From contig CAJFQQ010000023.1 in NCBI GenBank assembly GCA_904419145.1, positions 1-41,268 of the forward strand: 41,268 nucleotides of DNA, written 5' to 3'. The position numbers were made by a program, and so were the translations under genes. Below, piece after piece: positions 23,073 to 30,626 of this stretch (position 1 is its first letter; every line of letters begins with the position of its first letter). The notes under the pieces are model-generated. The model had not been told where the DNA came from and did no database searches. It was given only the letters and a program-made list of their open reading frames with translations. Source of the stretch: an uncultured Oscillospiraceae bacterium (GTDB lineage: Bacteria; Bacillota; Clostridia; Oscillospirales; Oscillospiraceae).

Positions 23073-23416
23073 CCCGAGCGTTTGCGCAGCAAACCTCGCC
23101 GCAGGGCGGATCTACTCCGCCCGAGGATGTCCAATCCGCCACGGGGTCCCTGCAAAGCGGCACGCTTTGTGGGGAACGGCCCTGCGCCAGCAGGGATTCC
23201 CCGGCTTGCTGGATGTAGGCGAGATGGCGCAGGCCGAGTAATCCGAGCGTTTGCGCAGCAAACCTCGCCCCAGGGGAGCACGAGGGGGCTGCGCCCGCCT
23301 CGCGTGGGATCGAATGCCCCGCAAAGGCCTGCGGAGCGAGGACTTCTCCGCCGCGGTGCGGCGGGAAAGTACCGGCATTTTGTTTTTCAAAATCCGAAAG
23401 GAGTTACGATACTACT
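23073..23416 (+). other. trmL-pgk spacer with direct repeat and hairpins
   Basis: This 344-base stretch holds no gene. After the trmL stop comes a GTTTGC-GCA-GCAAAC hairpin flanked by CGAG/CTCG, which is repeated at 23246-23268 with the duplicated trmL end. Other hairpins include CCGCCGC/GCGGCGG near 23348-23364 and a weak ATTTTG/CAAAAT near 23376-23392, just upstream of pgk. No convincing promoter for pgk was found, so pgk may be read from the trmL promoter. Confidence 0.7.
23178..23275 (+). pseudogene. Remnant of a second trmL 3' end
   Basis: This segment repeats 23009-23106 at an offset of 169 bases: the last 20 or so codons of trmL, the stop codon and 34 bases beyond it. Differences in the coding part are GGG to GGA and TTT to TTC (both synonymous) and CGG to CAG (Arg to Gln). 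The TAA stop is kept. It has no start codon and cannot encode a working enzyme. The pattern resembles the telA remnant at 5312-5362. Confidence 0.8.
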
Positions 23417-24685
23417 ATGAATTATAACAAAAAAACCGTCAAAGACATCGACGTCAAGGGTAAGAAGGTCCTGCTCCGCTGCGACTTCAACGTGCCCCAG
23501 GACAAGGCCACCGGCGCCATCACCGACGATAAGCGCATCCGCGCGGCCCTGCCCACCATCCAGTACCTGCTGGAGCAGGGCGCCGCGGTGATCGCCTGCT
23601 CCCATCTGGGCAAGCCGGAGCCCAATTTTGAGAAGTGGGTGAAGAAGCAGACGGAGAAGGGCAAGGACCCCGCCTCCCTCACTGAGGAGAAGTGGAAGGC
23701 GTCCCTGGAGAAGCTGAGCCTTGCTCCGGTTGCCAAGCGTCTGAGCGAGCTGCTGGGCCAGGAGGTCATCATGGCCGCCGACGTGGTGGGCAGCGACGCC
23801 AAGGCCAAGGCCGCCGCCCTCCAGCCCGGCCAGATCCTGCTGCTGGAGAACACCCGCTTCGAGAAGGGCGAGACCAAGAACGACCCGGAGCTGGCCAAGG
23901 CCATGGCCGACCTGGCGGACCTCTACGTCTCCGACGCCTTCGGCGCGGTCCACCGGGCCCACGCCTCCACCGCCGGTGTGGCGGCCTATCTGCCCGCCGT
24001 CAGCGGCTTCCTCATCCAGAAGGAGCTGGAGATCATGGGCGGCGCCCTGGCCAGCCCCAAGCGCCCCTTGGTGGCTATCCTGGGCGGCAGCAAGGTCTCC
24101 TCGAAGATCGGCGTCATCAACAACCTGCTGGACATTGCCGACACCATCATCATCGGCGGCGGCATGGCCTACACCTTTGCCAAGGCCCAGGGCGGCAGCG
24201 TGGGCAAGAGCCTGCTGGAAGCCGACTGGCTCGACTACTGCAACGACATGATCGCCAAGGCCAAGGAGAAGGGCGTGAAGCTCCTGCTGCCGGTGGACAC
24301 CATGGCCGCCGGCGAGTTCTCCGCCGACGCAGAGCCTGTCCTCTGCGACACCATGGCCATCCCCGACGACATGATGGGCATGGACATCGGCCCCAAGACC
24401 ATCCAGGAGTACACCCAGGCCGTGAAGGGCGCGGGCACCGTGATCTGGAACGGGCCCATGGGCGTGTTTGAGTTCCCCGCCTTTGCCGAGGGCACCCGCG
24501 CCGTTGCCAAGGCCCTGGCCGAGACCGACGCCATCACCATCATCGGCGGCGGCGACAGCGCGGCGGCTGTGGCCCAGCTGGGCTATGCCGACAAGATGAC
24601 CCACATCTCCACCGGCGGCGGCGCGTCCCTGGAGTTCCTGGAGGGCAAGGAGCTGCCCGGTGTGGCCTGCCTTCTGGACGCCTAA
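23417..24685 (+). CDS. pgk: Phosphoglycerate kinase
   Basis: Pgk transfers phosphate from 1,3-bisphosphoglycerate to ADP in glycolysis. The 422-residue length is slightly above the bacterial average because of an insertion after [11 protein letters not shown] ([20 protein letters not shown]). Signatures are [77 protein letters not shown] and the C-terminal [20 protein letters not shown] lies 13 bases before the ATG, a rather long distance. It is the first of pgk-tpiA-gpmI. gapA and eno are not nearby. Confidence 0.98.
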   Translation: MNYNKKTVKDIDVKGKKVLLRCDFNVPQDKATGAITDDKRIRAALPTIQYLLEQGAAVIACSHLGKPEPNFEKWVKKQTEKGKDPASLTEEKWKASLEKLSLAPVAKRLSELLGQEVIMAADVVGSDAKAKAAALQPGQILLLENTRFEKGETKNDPELAKAMADLADLYVSDAFGAVHRAHASTAGVAAYLPAVSGFLIQKELEIMGGALASPKRPLVAILGGSKVSSKIGVINNLLDIADTIIIGGGMAYTFAKAQGGSVGKSLLEADWLDYCNDMIAKAKEKGVKLLLPVDTMAAGEFSADAEPVLCDTMAIPDDMMGMDIGPKTIQEYTQAVKGAGTVIWNGPMGVFEFPAFAEGTRAVAKALAETDAITIIGGGDSAAAVAQLGYADKMTHISTGGGASLEFLEGKELPGVACLLDA

Positions 24686-24696
24686 CGGCGTCCTCC

Positions 24697-24795
24697 AAGG
24701 GGGACGATGTCCCCCTTAGATACGCGGGCGTTCCGCCCGCGATAACCCCCTCGCCTTTGCACAGCAAAGGCGGCCCTGGCCGACTGCGGCCAGGG
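24697..24795. repeat. Array of four hairpins after pgk
   Basis: Starting 12 bases past the pgk stop are four perfect hairpins in 99 bases: AAGGGGGAC/GTCCCCCTT (24697-24717), CGCGGGC/GCCCGCG (24723-24741), CGCCTTTGC/GCAAAGGCG (24752-24772) and CCCTGGCCG/CGGCCAGGG (24774-24795). None is followed by a T-run, so pgk and tpiA are probably still co-transcribed. The remaining bases to tpiA (24796-24993) hold a short triple repeat of TGTATCCCC near 24865-24892, then AT-rich DNA in which I see no convincing promoter. Confidence 0.8.
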
Positions 24796-24993
24796 GCAGC
24801 AGTGTCCTCCGTAGGCACATGTCCTGCTCCGGACAAGATTGCGGAGGGGCGCGGGATGCGGGGCCTGTATCCCCTGTATCCCCCGTATCCCCTTTTGATT
24901 TCCTTTCCCACTGAGCCGTACCCTTTGTTCGTTCTTCTCAAATTTTTGAGATAGACATAGATATACTAATTGACTATAGGAGAGAAAACCGCT

Positions 24994-25767
24994 ATGAACC
25001 GTAGATACCGTAAGACTATCATTGCCGGCAACTGGAAGATGAATAAGACCGCCTCCGAGACCAAGAAGTTCGCGGAGGACCTGAAGGGGATCCTCCCCAA
25101 GGCCAAGTGGTGTGATGTGGTCGTGTGTGTGCCCTTTGTGAACATCCCCGCTGCCATCCGTGCGTTCAAGGATATGCGCATCGCCGTGGGTGCCGAGGAC
25201 CTGTACTTCGAGAAGAGCGGCGCCTACACCGGCGAGGTATCCGCCGATATGCTGAAGGATCTGGGCGTGAAGTACGTCATCATCGGCCACAGCGAGCGCC
25301 GTCAGTACTTCGGCGAGACCGACATGACCGTCAACAAGAAGGTCCATGCCGCCCTGGAAGTGGGCCTGCACCCCATCATCTGCGTGGGCGAGACCCTGGA
25401 GCAGCGTGAGATGGGCATCACCATGGAGCTGATCGCCCTGCAGACCAAGGCCGCCTTCGCCGGCGTGCCCGCTGAGAAGGCCCGCAAGTGCGTGGTGGCC
25501 TATGAGCCCGTGTGGGCTATCGGCACCGGCAAGACCGCTACCGCCGAGCAGGCCAACGAGGTCTGCAACGCCATCCGCGCCACCATCCGCCACCTGTACG
25601 GCGCCCGCGTGGCCCGCAGCGTCACCATCCAGTACGGCGGCAGCATGAACCCCGCCAACGCCGCGGAGCTGCTGGCCCAGCCCGACGTGGACGGCGGCCT
25701 CATCGGCGGCGCCGCCCTGGTGCCCGAGAAGTTTGTGGACATCATCAACGCCGCAAACCAGGAATAA
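24994..25767 (+). CDS. tpiA: Triosephosphate isomerase
   Basis: TpiA interconverts dihydroxyacetone phosphate and glyceraldehyde 3-phosphate. The 257-residue protein has every active-site segment: AGNWKMN with the catalytic Lys, YVIIGHSERRQYF with the catalytic His, VAYEPVWAIGTGKTA with the catalytic Glu and loop 6, and IQYGGSMNPANA plus GGLIGGAAL for phosphate binding. The ATG is preceded by AGGAGAG. An upstream in-frame TTG lies before that site and was rejected. The gene stands between pgk and gpmI, and its codon use is strongly biased to C and G at third positions, as expected for a highly expressed gene here. Confidence 0.98.
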   Translation: MNRRYRKTIIAGNWKMNKTASETKKFAEDLKGILPKAKWCDVVVCVPFVNIPAAIRAFKDMRIAVGAEDLYFEKSGAYTGEVSADMLKDLGVKYVIIGHSERRQYFGETDMTVNKKVHAALEVGLHPIICVGETLEQREMGITMELIALQTKAAFAGVPAEKARKCVVAYEPVWAIGTGKTATAEQANEVCNAIRATIRHLYGARVARSVTIQYGGSMNPANAAELLAQPDVDGGLIGGAALVPEKFVDIINAANQE

Positions 25768-25781
25768 TCGTGCCTTTTGCA

Positions 25782-25833
25782 CCCCCCGCGGCAGGCCGCG
25801 GGGGGTGGAGTCCCTCCCGGCTTCCGGCCGGGA
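25782..25833. repeat. Two hairpins between tpiA and gpmI
   Basis: Positions 25782-25805 form a perfect 10-bp stem (CCCCCCGCGG/CCGCGGGGGG). Positions 25815-25833 form TCCCGGC/GCCGGGA. No T-run follows, so they more likely stabilise or adjust the message than end it. Confidence 0.75.
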
Positions 25834-25869
25834 TATCCCTTTCGATCACTTCCTAAAGAAGGAGAAGTT

Positions 25870-27381
25870 ATGAGCAAGACACCGACGACTCTCATTATCA
25901 TGGACGGCTACGGCCTGAATCCCGACAATCAGGGCAACGCCGTGGCCGCCGCCAGGACCCCGGTCCTGGATAAGCTCTTTGCCACCTGCCCCCACACCAC
26001 CCTCTCCGCCAGCGGTCTGGACGTGGGGCTCCCCGACGGGCAGATGGGCAACAGCGAGGTGGGCCACACCAACATCGGCGGCGGCCGGGTGGTGTTCCAG
26101 GACCTGCCCCGCATCAACCGCGCCATTGAGGACGGCAGCTTTTTTGAAAATGAGGCCTACTGCGCCGCCATGGACGCCTGCCTGAAGCACGACAGCGCCC
26201 TCCACCTCTACGGCCTTCTCAGCGACGGCGGCGTCCACTCCCACACCAACCACGTCTGGGCCCTGCTGAAGATGGCGAAGATCCGCGGCCTTCACAAGGT
26301 CTACATCCACGCCTTCCTGGACGGGCGGGACGTGTCCCCCACCAGCGGCAAGGACTTCGTGGCGGAGGCTGTGGCAAAGTGCAAGGAGATCGGCGTGGGC
26401 AAGATCGCCACGGTCATGGGCCGGTACTACGCCATGGACCGGGACAAGCGCTGGGACCGGCTGGAGCGGGCCTATGACGCCATGGTCTACGGCGAGGGCA
26501 TCCAGAACAGCGACCCGGTGGACGCGGTGGCGAAGAGTTACAGGGACGGCGTCACCGACGAGTTCGTGGAGCCGGTGGTCTGCGACAAGGACGGCACCAT
26601 CTCCGACAACGACTCCATCATCTTCTTCAACTACCGCCCCGACCGGGCCCGGGAGATCACCCGCGCCTTTGTGGACCCCGCCTTTGACGGCTTCCAGCGC
26701 CAGTTCTTCCCGGTGACCTATGTCTGCACCACCGAGTACGACGCCTCCATGCCCAACGTCCTGGTGGCCTTCCCCCGGGTGGCGGTGAAAAACGGCCTGG
26801 GCGAGTACCTCAGCAGCATGGGCATGACCCAGCTTCGCATCGCGGAGACGGAGAAGTACGCCCACGTCACCTTCTTCTTCAACGGCGGCGTGGAGACCGT
26901 ATACCCCGGCGAGGACCGGGTGCTGGTGAACTCCCCCAAGGTGGCCACCTATGACCTCCAGCCGGAGATGAGCGCCGTGGAGGTGACGGACCAGTGCGTG
27001 GAGCGCATCGAGTCCGGGGCCTACGACGTGATCATCCTCAACTTCGCCAACTGCGACATGGTGGGCCACACCGGCGTGTTCGACGCAGCGGTGAAGGCCG
27101 TGGAGACCGTGGACACCTGCGTGGGCCGCGTGGTGGACGCCACCCGGGCCATGGGCGGCATCGCCATGATCACCGCCGACCACGGCAATGCCGAGATCAT
27201 GGTCAAGAGCGACGGCTCCCCCATGACCGCCCACACCACCGACCCGGTGCCCTTTATCGTGGTGGGCGCGGCGGTGGAGCTCCATCCCGGCCGCCTGGCG
27301 GACATCGCCCCCACCATCCTGGACGTGATGGGCCTGGCCTGCCCGCCGGAGATGGACGGCAAGAGCCTCATCGAGCGGTAA
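25870..27381 (+). CDS. gpmI: 2,3-bisphosphoglycerate-independent phosphoglycerate mutase
   Basis: GpmI interconverts 3- and 2-phosphoglycerate through a phosphoserine intermediate and needs Mn2+. The 503-residue length is typical. Visible are the N-terminal metal site IIMDGYGLNPDN, the catalytic serine motif DGQMGNSEVGHTNIG, the phosphotransfer insert domain with HAFLDGRDVSP and IFFNYRPDRARE, and the C-terminal metal ligands NCDMVGHTG and TADHGNAEIM. The start is at the ATG preceded by AAGGAGAAGTT, 31 codons inside the longer open frame. A bidirectional terminator follows the gene. Confidence 0.98.
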   Translation: MSKTPTTLIIMDGYGLNPDNQGNAVAAARTPVLDKLFATCPHTTLSASGLDVGLPDGQMGNSEVGHTNIGGGRVVFQDLPRINRAIEDGSFFENEAYCAAMDACLKHDSALHLYGLLSDGGVHSHTNHVWALLKMAKIRGLHKVYIHAFLDGRDVSPTSGKDFVAEAVAKCKEIGVGKIATVMGRYYAMDRDKRWDRLERAYDAMVYGEGIQNSDPVDAVAKSYRDGVTDEFVEPVVCDKDGTISDNDSIIFFNYRPDRAREITRAFVDPAFDGFQRQFFPVTYVCTTEYDASMPNVLVAFPRVAVKNGLGEYLSSMGMTQLRIAETEKYAHVTFFFNGGVETVYPGEDRVLVNSPKVATYDLQPEMSAVEVTDQCVERIESGAYDVIILNFANCDMVGHTGVFDAAVKAVETVDTCVGRVVDATRAMGGIAMITADHGNAEIMVKSDGSPMTAHTTDPVPFIVVGAAVELHPGRLADIAPTILDVMGLACPPEMDGKSLIER

Positions 27382-27399
27382 TCTCTCTATGTATCATGC

Positions 27400-27434
27400 A
27401 AAACGGTATCCGGCTTTTGGACGGATACCGTTTT
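27400..27434. terminator. Terminator after gpmI
   Basis: Perfect 13-bp arms AAAACGGTATCCG/CGGATACCGTTTT surround a nine-base loop. The stem ends in TTTT then CCC. It lies 18 bases past the gpmI stop and should close the glycolytic operon, possibly with read-through to the GNAT gene 45 bases away. Confidence 0.85.
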
Positions 27435-27479
27435 CCCTATCCCGGCAAGGACGCTTTTCCCCAAAGGAGGATGTACCGA

Positions 27480-27938
27480 ATGGAGATTCGGCAGATCGCC
27501 CCGGCGGACCGGGACCCAGCCCTGGTGGCCGCCCTGCTGGCGGTGTGGGAGGCCTCGGTCCGCGCCACCCACCACTTTCTCTCAGAGGCCGCCATCCGTC
27601 AGATCGCCGGCTATGTCCCCCAGGCCCTGGGGGAGGTCCCCCTGCTGGCGGTGGCCTATGACGCCCAGGGCCACGCGGTGGGCTTCATGGGGGCCGCCGG
27701 CGGGCATCTGGAGATGCTGTTCCTGAACCCCGCCGTCCGGGGCCGGGGGCTGGGCCAGCAGCTGCTCCGGCACGGCATCCACCAGTGGGGCGTGCGCTCC
27801 CTGGACGTCAACGAGCAGAATCCCCAGGCCCGGGGCTTCTACGAGCACATGGGCTTTCGCGTCAGCGGACGCTCGGAGACGGACGGACAGGGACAGCCCT
27901 ATCCCATCCTCTCCATGACCCTTGCCCGGCAGGGGTGA
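27480..27938 (+). CDS. GNAT-family N-acetyltransferase
   Basis: The 152-residue protein is a single GNAT domain. The acetyl-CoA-binding motif A is MLFLNPAVRGRGLGQQLLRHG near residues 80-100, and motif B is SLDVNEQNPQARGFYEHMGFRVSGR. The N-terminal half contains WEASVRATHHFLSE, typical of the YjaB/AttT-like group of small-molecule acetyltransferases, and the C-terminus ends PYPILSMTLARQG. The substrate is unknown. The ATG at 27480 was chosen because AAAGGAGG lies nine bases before it. An ATG three codons upstream directly touches that site. No promoter of its own was seen. Confidence 0.88.
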   Translation: MEIRQIAPADRDPALVAALLAVWEASVRATHHFLSEAAIRQIAGYVPQALGEVPLLAVAYDAQGHAVGFMGAAGGHLEMLFLNPAVRGRGLGQQLLRHGIHQWGVRSLDVNEQNPQARGFYEHMGFRVSGRSETDGQGQPYPILSMTLARQG

Positions 27939-27956
27939 AACGCCCCATTTCCGCAC

Positions 27957-27985
27957 TTGCGGCTTTGGCTGCCGTGCATTATAAT
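27957..27985 (+). promoter_or_regulatory. Sigma-A promoter of the rpe leader
   Basis: TTGCGG (27957-27962), a 17-base spacer and a perfect TATAAT (27980-27985) begin 19 bases past the GNAT stop. Transcription should start near 27992, about 240 bases before rpe. Confidence 0.87.
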
Positions 27986-27991
27986 AGGAGC

Positions 27992-28231
27992 AGCACACTG
28001 GGGGCCGGGCGGGTCTGCCCCGCCGGCCCCCTATATCAAGTGGCGTGCCGGCAGGATGGGCGTGGGGCGCAAGGGCTGCGCGGGACGGAAGACGCCGCTT
28101 TCCTGCCGGGCAACAGTGCCACGTACCGTATCCTATGTGGCGGACGCCCCATCGGTGCCGGCGCCGCGCTCCCCTCCGGGAGCCCGTCCCCGCCGCGAGA
28201 CCCACAGATTATTGAAAAGGACGTGCTGAAC
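27992..28231 (+). promoter_or_regulatory. Long structured leader upstream of rpe
   Basis: No gene fits this stretch. Predicted structure by eye: a strong hairpin GGGGGCCGG...CCGGCCCCC (about 28000-28031), then a long composite stem in which GTGGC (28040-28044), TGCC and GGCAGGA pair with TCCTGCC, GGGCA and GCCAC (28101-28122), enclosing GCGCA/TGCGC. GCCAC at 28118-28122 can instead pair with a second GTGGC at 28137-28141. A last hairpin GCTCCC/GGGAGC follows near 28168-28183, then the rpe ribosome binding site AAAAGGA. Two competing pairings are typical of riboswitches or attenuators, but no known riboswitch motif was recognised. A separate small RNA is another possibility. Confidence 0.55.
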
Positions 28232-28876
28232 ATGATTAAAATTTCCCCCTCCATCCTCTCCGCTGATTTTGCCAATTTAGAGCGGGACATCCAGCGCATC
28301 TCCACCGCCGACTACGTCCACGTGGACGTGATGGACGGCCTGTTCGTGCCCAACATCTCCATCGGCCTGCCGGTGGTGGAGAGCATCCGCCCCACCACCT
28401 CCCTGCCCCTGGACGTGCACCTGATGATCGACCGGCCCATCCGCTATGTGGAGCGCTTCTGCGACGCCGGGGCCGATATCGTCACCATCCACGTGGAGGC
28501 GGACACCGAGGAGAACACCTTGAAGGCCCTGGGCCTCATCCACGGCAAGGGCAAGAAGGCCGGCGTGGTGGTGAAGCCCAAGACACCCGCCGAGGCGGTG
28601 CTCCCCTTCCTCAAGCAGTGCGACATCATCCTGGTGATGACCGTGGAGCCGGGCTTCGGCGGCCAGTCCTTCATGGCGGACATGATGCCCAAGGTGAAGG
28701 CCATCCGGGGCTATATCGACGCTGAGAACCCCGCCTGCGAGCTGGAGGTGGACGGCGGCATCGGCCCGGAGACCGCCAAGGTGGCGGTGGAAAACGGCGC
28801 CAACGTGCTGGTGGCGGGCAGCAGCGTGTACAAGGCCGCGGACATCCCCGGCCGCATCGCCCAGCTGCGGGGCTGA
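28232..28876 (+). CDS. rpe: Ribulose-phosphate 3-epimerase
   Basis: Rpe interconverts ribulose 5-phosphate and xylulose 5-phosphate in the pentose phosphate pathway. The 214-residue TIM barrel shows the expected motifs: ISPSILSADFANLERDI, YVHVDVMDGLFVPNISIG with the metal-binding His and Asp, PLDVHLMIDRP, MTVEPGFGGQSFM and ELEVDGGIGPETAKVAVENGANVLVAGSSVY. The start is the ATG after AAAAGGACGTGCTGAAC. It has its own promoter and a 240-base structured leader. recR begins four bases after its stop, so the two are probably co-transcribed. No rsgA or thiN is adjacent, unlike in many Firmicutes. Confidence 0.97.
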   Translation: MIKISPSILSADFANLERDIQRISTADYVHVDVMDGLFVPNISIGLPVVESIRPTTSLPLDVHLMIDRPIRYVERFCDAGADIVTIHVEADTEENTLKALGLIHGKGKKAGVVVKPKTPAEAVLPFLKQCDIILVMTVEPGFGGQSFMADMMPKVKAIRGYIDAENPACELEVDGGIGPETAKVAVENGANVLVAGSSVYKAADIPGRIAQLRG

Positions 28877-28880
28877 GGGC

Positions 28881-29480
28881 ATGGAATACTTTCCCGCTCC
28901 TCTGGAGGCCCTGGTGGAGCAGTTCGCCAAGCTCCCGGGCATCGGCAGCAAATCCGCCCAGCGCCTGGCCTTCCACGTGCTGAGCCTGCCCGACGCGGAG
29001 GCGGAGGCCTTCGCCAACGCCATCCTCACCGCCAAGCGCACCGTCACCTTCTGCCCCGTGTGCCGCAACCTCACCGCCGGGGGGCTGTGCCCCATCTGCT
29101 CCTCCCAGCGCCGGGACGCCTCCACCATCTGCGTGGTGGCGGACCCCCGGGATGTGGCGGCCATGGAGCGCGCCCGGGAGTACAACGGCCTCTACCATGT
29201 GCTCCACGGCGTTCTCAGCCCCATGAACCACGTGGGCCCGGACGATCTGGAGATCAAGTCCCTCCTGGACCGGGTGGCGGCGGGCGGCGTGCAGGAGGTC
29301 ATCATGGCCACCAATCCGGACACCGAGGGGGAGGCCACGGCCCTCTACCTCTCCCGGCTCTTAAAGCCCTTCCAGGTCAAGGTCACCCGCCTTGCCTACG
29401 GCATCCCTGTGGGGGGCCATCTGGAGTTTGCCGACGACGCCACCCTCATGCGGGCCCTGGAGGGCCGCCAGGAGCTCTGA
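28881..29480 (+). CDS. recR: Recombination protein RecR
   Basis: RecR works with RecO and RecF to load RecA at gaps in DNA. The 199-residue protein has the normal order: helix-hairpin-helix LPGIGSKSAQRLAFHVL (about 18-34), the zinc finger with Cys at 58, 61, 70 and 73 (CPVCRNLTAGGLCPIC), and the Toprim domain starting CVVADPRDVAAMERA with NPDTEGEATALYL. In many Firmicutes recR follows dnaX and yaaK. Here it follows rpe directly, so it has moved away from that context. A terminator lies 43 bases past the stop. Confidence 0.97.
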   Translation: MEYFPAPLEALVEQFAKLPGIGSKSAQRLAFHVLSLPDAEAEAFANAILTAKRTVTFCPVCRNLTAGGLCPICSSQRRDASTICVVADPRDVAAMERAREYNGLYHVLHGVLSPMNHVGPDDLEIKSLLDRVAAGGVQEVIMATNPDTEGEATALYLSRLLKPFQVKVTRLAYGIPVGGHLEFADDATLMRALEGRQEL

Positions 29481-29522
29481 CCCCACTTTTTTGTTTTCCC
29501 GCCGGCCTGCGCTGTATAAAAC

Positions 29523-29561
29523 TTCCCTCCCCCGTACAGAATACGGGCGGAGGGATTTTTT
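29523..29561 (+). terminator. Terminator after recR
   Basis: A stem with arms TCCCTCC and CCGT against ACGG and GGAGGGA is followed by TTTTTT. It closes the rpe-recR unit. Confidence 0.9.
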
Positions 29562-29635
29562 GCTGCGCCCAGGCGCGGCAAATCGGCCTCTCCAATTCGG
29601 CGGGCCGCATGCCGGAAAGCGGCAAGGAGCAGCAA

Positions 29636-30367
29636 ATGGAACGAGGCAAACGACAAGGTTGGTCCTCCTTCTTCGGCGGCACGGGCTTCTACATAGCCCT
29701 GGTGCTATGTGTGATGGCCGTCGGTGTGGCCGGATACTTTGTCCTGTTCGGCGGACAGGAGGCGGAGGACGTGAACGCCGTGGTGGAGGACGTGGTGGAG
29801 AGCCCGCCGGCGGCGGAGATGCCGGAGATCCAGCCGGAGGACACCGCCCCGGCGGCGGAGACGCCGGCAGAGGAGCCGGTCAGCAAGCCGGTGACCGTCA
29901 TCACTCCGGCGGTGGAGCCGGACCCGGAGGCGGCCAACATCCAGCCGGAGATGCCCAGCATCGTGGTGGCCCCCCTCTCCGGGGAGACCGTGGCCGCCTT
30001 CTCCATGGACGCCCTGCAGTACAGCGAGACCCTGGGGGATTGGCGGACCCATGACGGCGTGGACATCGCCGCCTCGGCAGGGACCACGGTGGTGGCCGCC
30101 AGCGGCGGCACGGTCCTCTCCGTCACCGAGGACGACGCCCTGGGCACCACCGTGGTGATCTCCCACGCCGACGGCTATGAGACCACCTACGGCAGTCTGG
30201 AGGAGACCGTCAGCGTGACGGAGGGGGAGAGCGTCTCCGCCGGCCAGGCCATCGGCACCGTGGGGAACACCTCCCTCACAGAGTCCGCCCTGGGGGCCCA
30301 CCTCCACTTCTCCGTCGCAAAGGACGGGGCGGCCGTGGACCCGGCGGAGTATCTGCCGCAGGATTGA
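29636..30367 (+). CDS. M23/LytM-domain membrane protein, SpoIIQ-like
   Basis: The 243-residue protein has one N-terminal membrane helix (about residues 16-38), an acidic Pro/Glu/Ala-rich linker (40-108) and a C-terminal LytM (M23) domain. The zinc ligands are in place: His139 and Asp143 (THDGVDIA) and His222/His224 (GAHLHFS), so it may be an active endopeptidase. The layout and size match SpoIIQ, the forespore protein that joins SpoIIIAH across the septum during engulfment. Clostridial SpoIIQ often keeps the active site. Another M23 cell-wall enzyme cannot be excluded. The start follows AAGGAGCAGCAA. A terminator lies on each side, so it is a single-gene unit. Confidence 0.82.
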   Translation: MERGKRQGWSSFFGGTGFYIALVLCVMAVGVAGYFVLFGGQEAEDVNAVVEDVVESPPAAEMPEIQPEDTAPAAETPAEEPVSKPVTVITPAVEPDPEAANIQPEMPSIVVAPLSGETVAAFSMDALQYSETLGDWRTHDGVDIAASAGTTVVAASGGTVLSVTEDDALGTTVVISHADGYETTYGSLEETVSVTEGESVSAGQAIGTVGNTSLTESALGAHLHFSVAKDGAAVDPAEYLPQD

Positions 30368-30371
30368 CCCC

Positions 30372-30403
30372 TGCCCCCGCGTGCTGCGCGGGGGCACTTT
30401 TTT
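30372..30403 (+). terminator. Terminator after the M23 gene
   Basis: A GC stem with arms TGCCCCCGCG and CGCGGGGGCA is followed by CTTTTTT, beginning four bases past the stop codon. Confidence 0.93.
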
Positions 30404-30520
30404 CTTGAAATGGGAAAGGCCATCCCCCGGGGCAGCGAAACCGCCCGCTTTTTATGGAAACTGTTCAAAAAGTCCCTACAAGTTCCAAAATTTTTCTGAC
30501 AGATGGAGAAATCATCGAAT

Positions 30521-30575
30521 TTTACATAGATTTAACATGATTTGGATTTTAGATTTAACCTGCAGGGATTATTCT
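30521..30575 (+). promoter_or_regulatory. Pho-box-like repeats and promoter of pst operon
   Basis: TTTACA (30521-30526), TTAACA (30532-30537) and TTAACC (30555-30560) are spaced 11 and 23 bases apart, matching the TT(A/T)ACA direct repeats with an 11-base period that Firmicutes PhoP binds. A candidate -10 element, TATTCT, lies at 30570-30575. The pst operon encodes the PhoP-like regulator itself, which would give autoregulation under phosphate limitation. The 30404-30520 stretch upstream shows nothing else. Confidence 0.7.
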
Positions 30576-30626
30576 CATGCCGTACCCGAAAGGATAAGAA
30601 CATAACAAAAAGGAGATTTTCAAGCG

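Noticed and set aside
24864-24892. CRISPR-like or tandem repeat of TGTATCCCC
   Set aside because: There are only three imperfect units of about nine bases with no spacers.
27992-28231. Cyclic-di-GMP or cobalamin riboswitch before rpe
   Set aside because: Short words resemble parts of these motifs, but the required conserved cores and their spacing are missing.
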